A stretch of DNA of 49,966 bases from a virus, in IMG/VR virus record IMGVR_UViG_3300002835_000289, positions 1 to 49,966 of that record; one strand, written 5' to 3'. The notes under the pieces were generated by a model. The model saw only the letters and a program-made list of their open reading frames with translations, did not search any database and was not told where the DNA came from. Position numbers and translations under genes: made by a program. Below, piece by piece: positions 48,518 to 49,966 of this stretch. The stretch's first letter is position 1. Each line of letters opens with the position of its first letter.

Positions 48518-49964
48518 CCTCCTTTCCTATGCTAAACCATTTCATTCCATTTGAGTTGCCATCATTATAATCAAAATCTGCAAAGGTACAATATTTCTGT
48601 ATCCAGATATTAAATTTCTTGCGAGTTAGCCACTTCTTAAAGTCTTGGTACTCATCAATAAAATTATTGAAATAGGTGACCTTATCATGCCTTGTGTTTA
48701 ATGCCACATTTTCGGTATCCCTAACCCATTCATAGAACTCCATCGAAGTTTCAGCAATAAATTTCCTAAGTTTAATATTTTTTGCATCTTGTTTGATTAA
48801 TCCATTATTGAGATATAATTGTAAGCATAAGACCATGTAATTGTCAAAGCGTTCAAACTCTGATAAATCCCAGTCATCAAAAAGTTGTTTATTAAACTCA
48901 TCATAAGGGGTTAACTTCCTGCCATAGTATTGTGATATTTCAATCTCATGCCTACGTCTATCGTGACTGTTACCCTCTCCTTTTATCGCATAGTTTGTGC
49001 TAATCATCATCTTGGGACTGTCCTCAACCTTAATTTTTATGGCATCCTTATTCTTACGTTCTAATGTCATGCCTTCAGTAACGATGCTAAATTTGCTCTC
49101 AAAGTCGAAGTTCTTCTTAACATCATCAAAGACTAATATTTGCGTTTCAGGGTTTACGGTTTGATATGGGAACGATTTCTTATCATCAAAGGTCTTGCCA
49201 TCCAAAATTGACACACGCCTGATCTGCCGGAGTCCTTGAACAAGTAACCCTTTGCCGGTTCCCCCTTCTGGATTTTCGCTTATAACCTCATCATTTAAGA
49301 TTATAGCCTTATTATTCATTTTATTCTTGTAAGTCGATAAAAGGTATCCAATAGTACATTCAATAGGCATTGGGTTTGAGTTTGATATATTATTTACAAA
49401 AACCTTATAATCATTCTCAATATCATCGCTCTTTGCAAAGTCACGCTGTATAATCTGTGATTCCCATACATACCCATTAACATCAATGTAATCAATAAGT
49501 TTGGCAGTTGATTTAGTAACCTCTAAAATACCGTTCTTAAAAGCAATAAATGATTTATCCTTTAAGTCTTTTAATAGCATTAAATCAATGGTATTGAGCA
49601 TGAGCAAATAATTCTCACTAAAAAGAGTCATGTAATTAGCACAAAATCCCCAAACATTATGCTCTCCGTTTTTAAGAAGGTAGTCTAAAACAAAATCCTT
49701 AATCTTTTCTATGGATGTTTCAGAGACCTTATTGCTTTCGATTTTCACCCAGGTAGGCTTTTGGGTTTCATTTGGAAAGTATTTTTTAAATCCATTACGC
49801 TCTAAGAATAATTTATATTTAAAAGCATCAATCTTAATTTTATCATTACCGGACTTATCCTTTTCAAAATACCAAAAATCTTCAATGTCTGCAACCTCTT
49901 TGATTTGGTTATAAATATCCTCATCAATATTATGCTTTGTTAAAACCTCTTTTTTACCATTTTT
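48492..49964 (-). CDS. DUF5906-type primase-helicase, 5' end missing
   Basis: At least 491 residues; the frame is open through the right edge of the window (KNGKKEVLTKHNIDED at the start), so the GTG at 49748 is not the real beginning. The helicase part has Walker A EGGTGKGLLVQGL, Walker B ILVFDDVKK and ISTNYAIKGEGNSHDRRRHE as sensor/arginine region typical of the DUF5906/D5-like family. It is unrelated in sequence to the VirE-type primase of unit A and probably does the same job. Confidence 0.82.
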   Translation of the reverse strand, partial: KNGKKEVLTKHNIDEDIYNQIKEVADIEDFWYFEKDKSGNDKIKIDAFKYKLFLERNGFKKYFPNETQKPTWVKIESNKVSETSIEKIKDFVLDYLLKNGEHNVWGFCANYMTLFSENYLLMLNTIDLMLLKDLKDKSFIAFKNGILEVTKSTAKLIDYIDVNGYVWESQIIQRDFAKSDDIENDYKVFVNNISNSNPMPIECTIGYLLSTYKNKMNNKAIILNDEVISENPEGGTGKGLLVQGLRQIRRVSILDGKTFDDKKSFPYQTVNPETQILVFDDVKKNFDFESKFSIVTEGMTLERKNKDAIKIKVEDSPKMMISTNYAIKGEGNSHDRRRHEIEISQYYGRKLTPYDEFNKQLFDDWDLSEFERFDNYMVLCLQLYLNNGLIKQDAKNIKLRKFIAETSMEFYEWVRDTENVALNTRHDKVTYFNNFIDEYQDFKKWLTRKKFNIWIQKYCTFADFDYNDGNSNGMKWFSIGKEVDDEPIPF

Positions 49965-49966
49965 TA

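Noticed and set aside
1-49966. CRISPR array, tRNA or integrase
   Set aside because: No regular spacer-repeat pattern, no cloverleaf-like sequence with CCA-type end and no tyrosine or serine recombinase motif was found on either strand.

Overview
The window is dsDNA tailed-phage DNA with no recognisable host gene. An AT-rich composition, Bacteroidota-type promoters (TTTG, 21 bases, TAnnTTTG), a BT4734/VirE-type primase-helicase and a weak dependence on Shine-Dalgarno sites all point to a phage of a Bacteroidota host, probably with a long non-contractile tail (tape-measure protein of about 760 residues, no sheath seen). I see no integrase, transposase, tRNA or CRISPR array.

The dominant feature is a tandem arrangement of two related but diverged units. 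Bases 1-13103 (copy A) and 32934-45860 (copy B) carry the same late genes in the same order; an offset of 32933 bases aligns their left ends, the first 261 bases are identical, and after that the copies differ by scattered substitutions, small insertions and a replaced tape-measure segment. One unit (about 33 kb) is long enough to be a complete genome. This is either a junction of two sister phage genomes (assembly chimera or tandem or concatemeric DNA) or a real duplication.

Almost everything is transcribed leftward (minus strand). Read in that direction: 49964-46070 is the early region of unit B (DUF5906-type primase, DEAD/SNF2 helicase, VRR-NUC nuclease, HTH protein, frameshifted adenine/N4-cytosine methylase). 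A conserved promoter at 45826-45858 then starts the late operon of B: sigma-like factor, small membrane protein, glycosyltransferases and a methyltransferase, terminase small and large subunits, tail chaperone, tail proteins, tape measure (33042). The head genes follow at 33007-25030 (XkdF-type protease, scaffold-like protein, major capsid, tail-tube-like protein, portal, connectors, S74 tail fibre), then small membrane proteins, an M15 peptidase endolysin, a holin candidate and a metallophosphoesterase (24981-22963).

From 20551 to 22588 a short rightward block carries a ribbon-helix-helix regulator and small accessory genes, some with cassette-like flanking repeats. From 20425 leftward lies the early region of unit A: small proteins, a Rad52/Sak-like annealing protein, YqaJ exonuclease, SSB, HTH protein, C5 cytosine methyltransferase, nuclease, zinc-ribbon protein, VirE-type primase-helicase and an iteron-like repeat cluster that could be the origin. 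It is unrelated to the early region of B except for the HTH protein, a tiny ORF beside it and one small gene next to the promoter. The late operon of A (13044 to 1) repeats that of B.

Most notable are: (i) a second long reading frame, with the motif pattern of a known phage protein family, lying inside the C5 methyltransferase gene; (ii) G10 and G9 tracts inside the two unrelated methyltransferase genes, one of them frameshifted exactly at the tract; (iii) two similar hairpin leaders with loop-to-upstream complementarity just before start codons; (iv) the iteron-like cluster next to the primase; (v) a T9 minus-one frameshift site in the tail chaperone, present in both copies.
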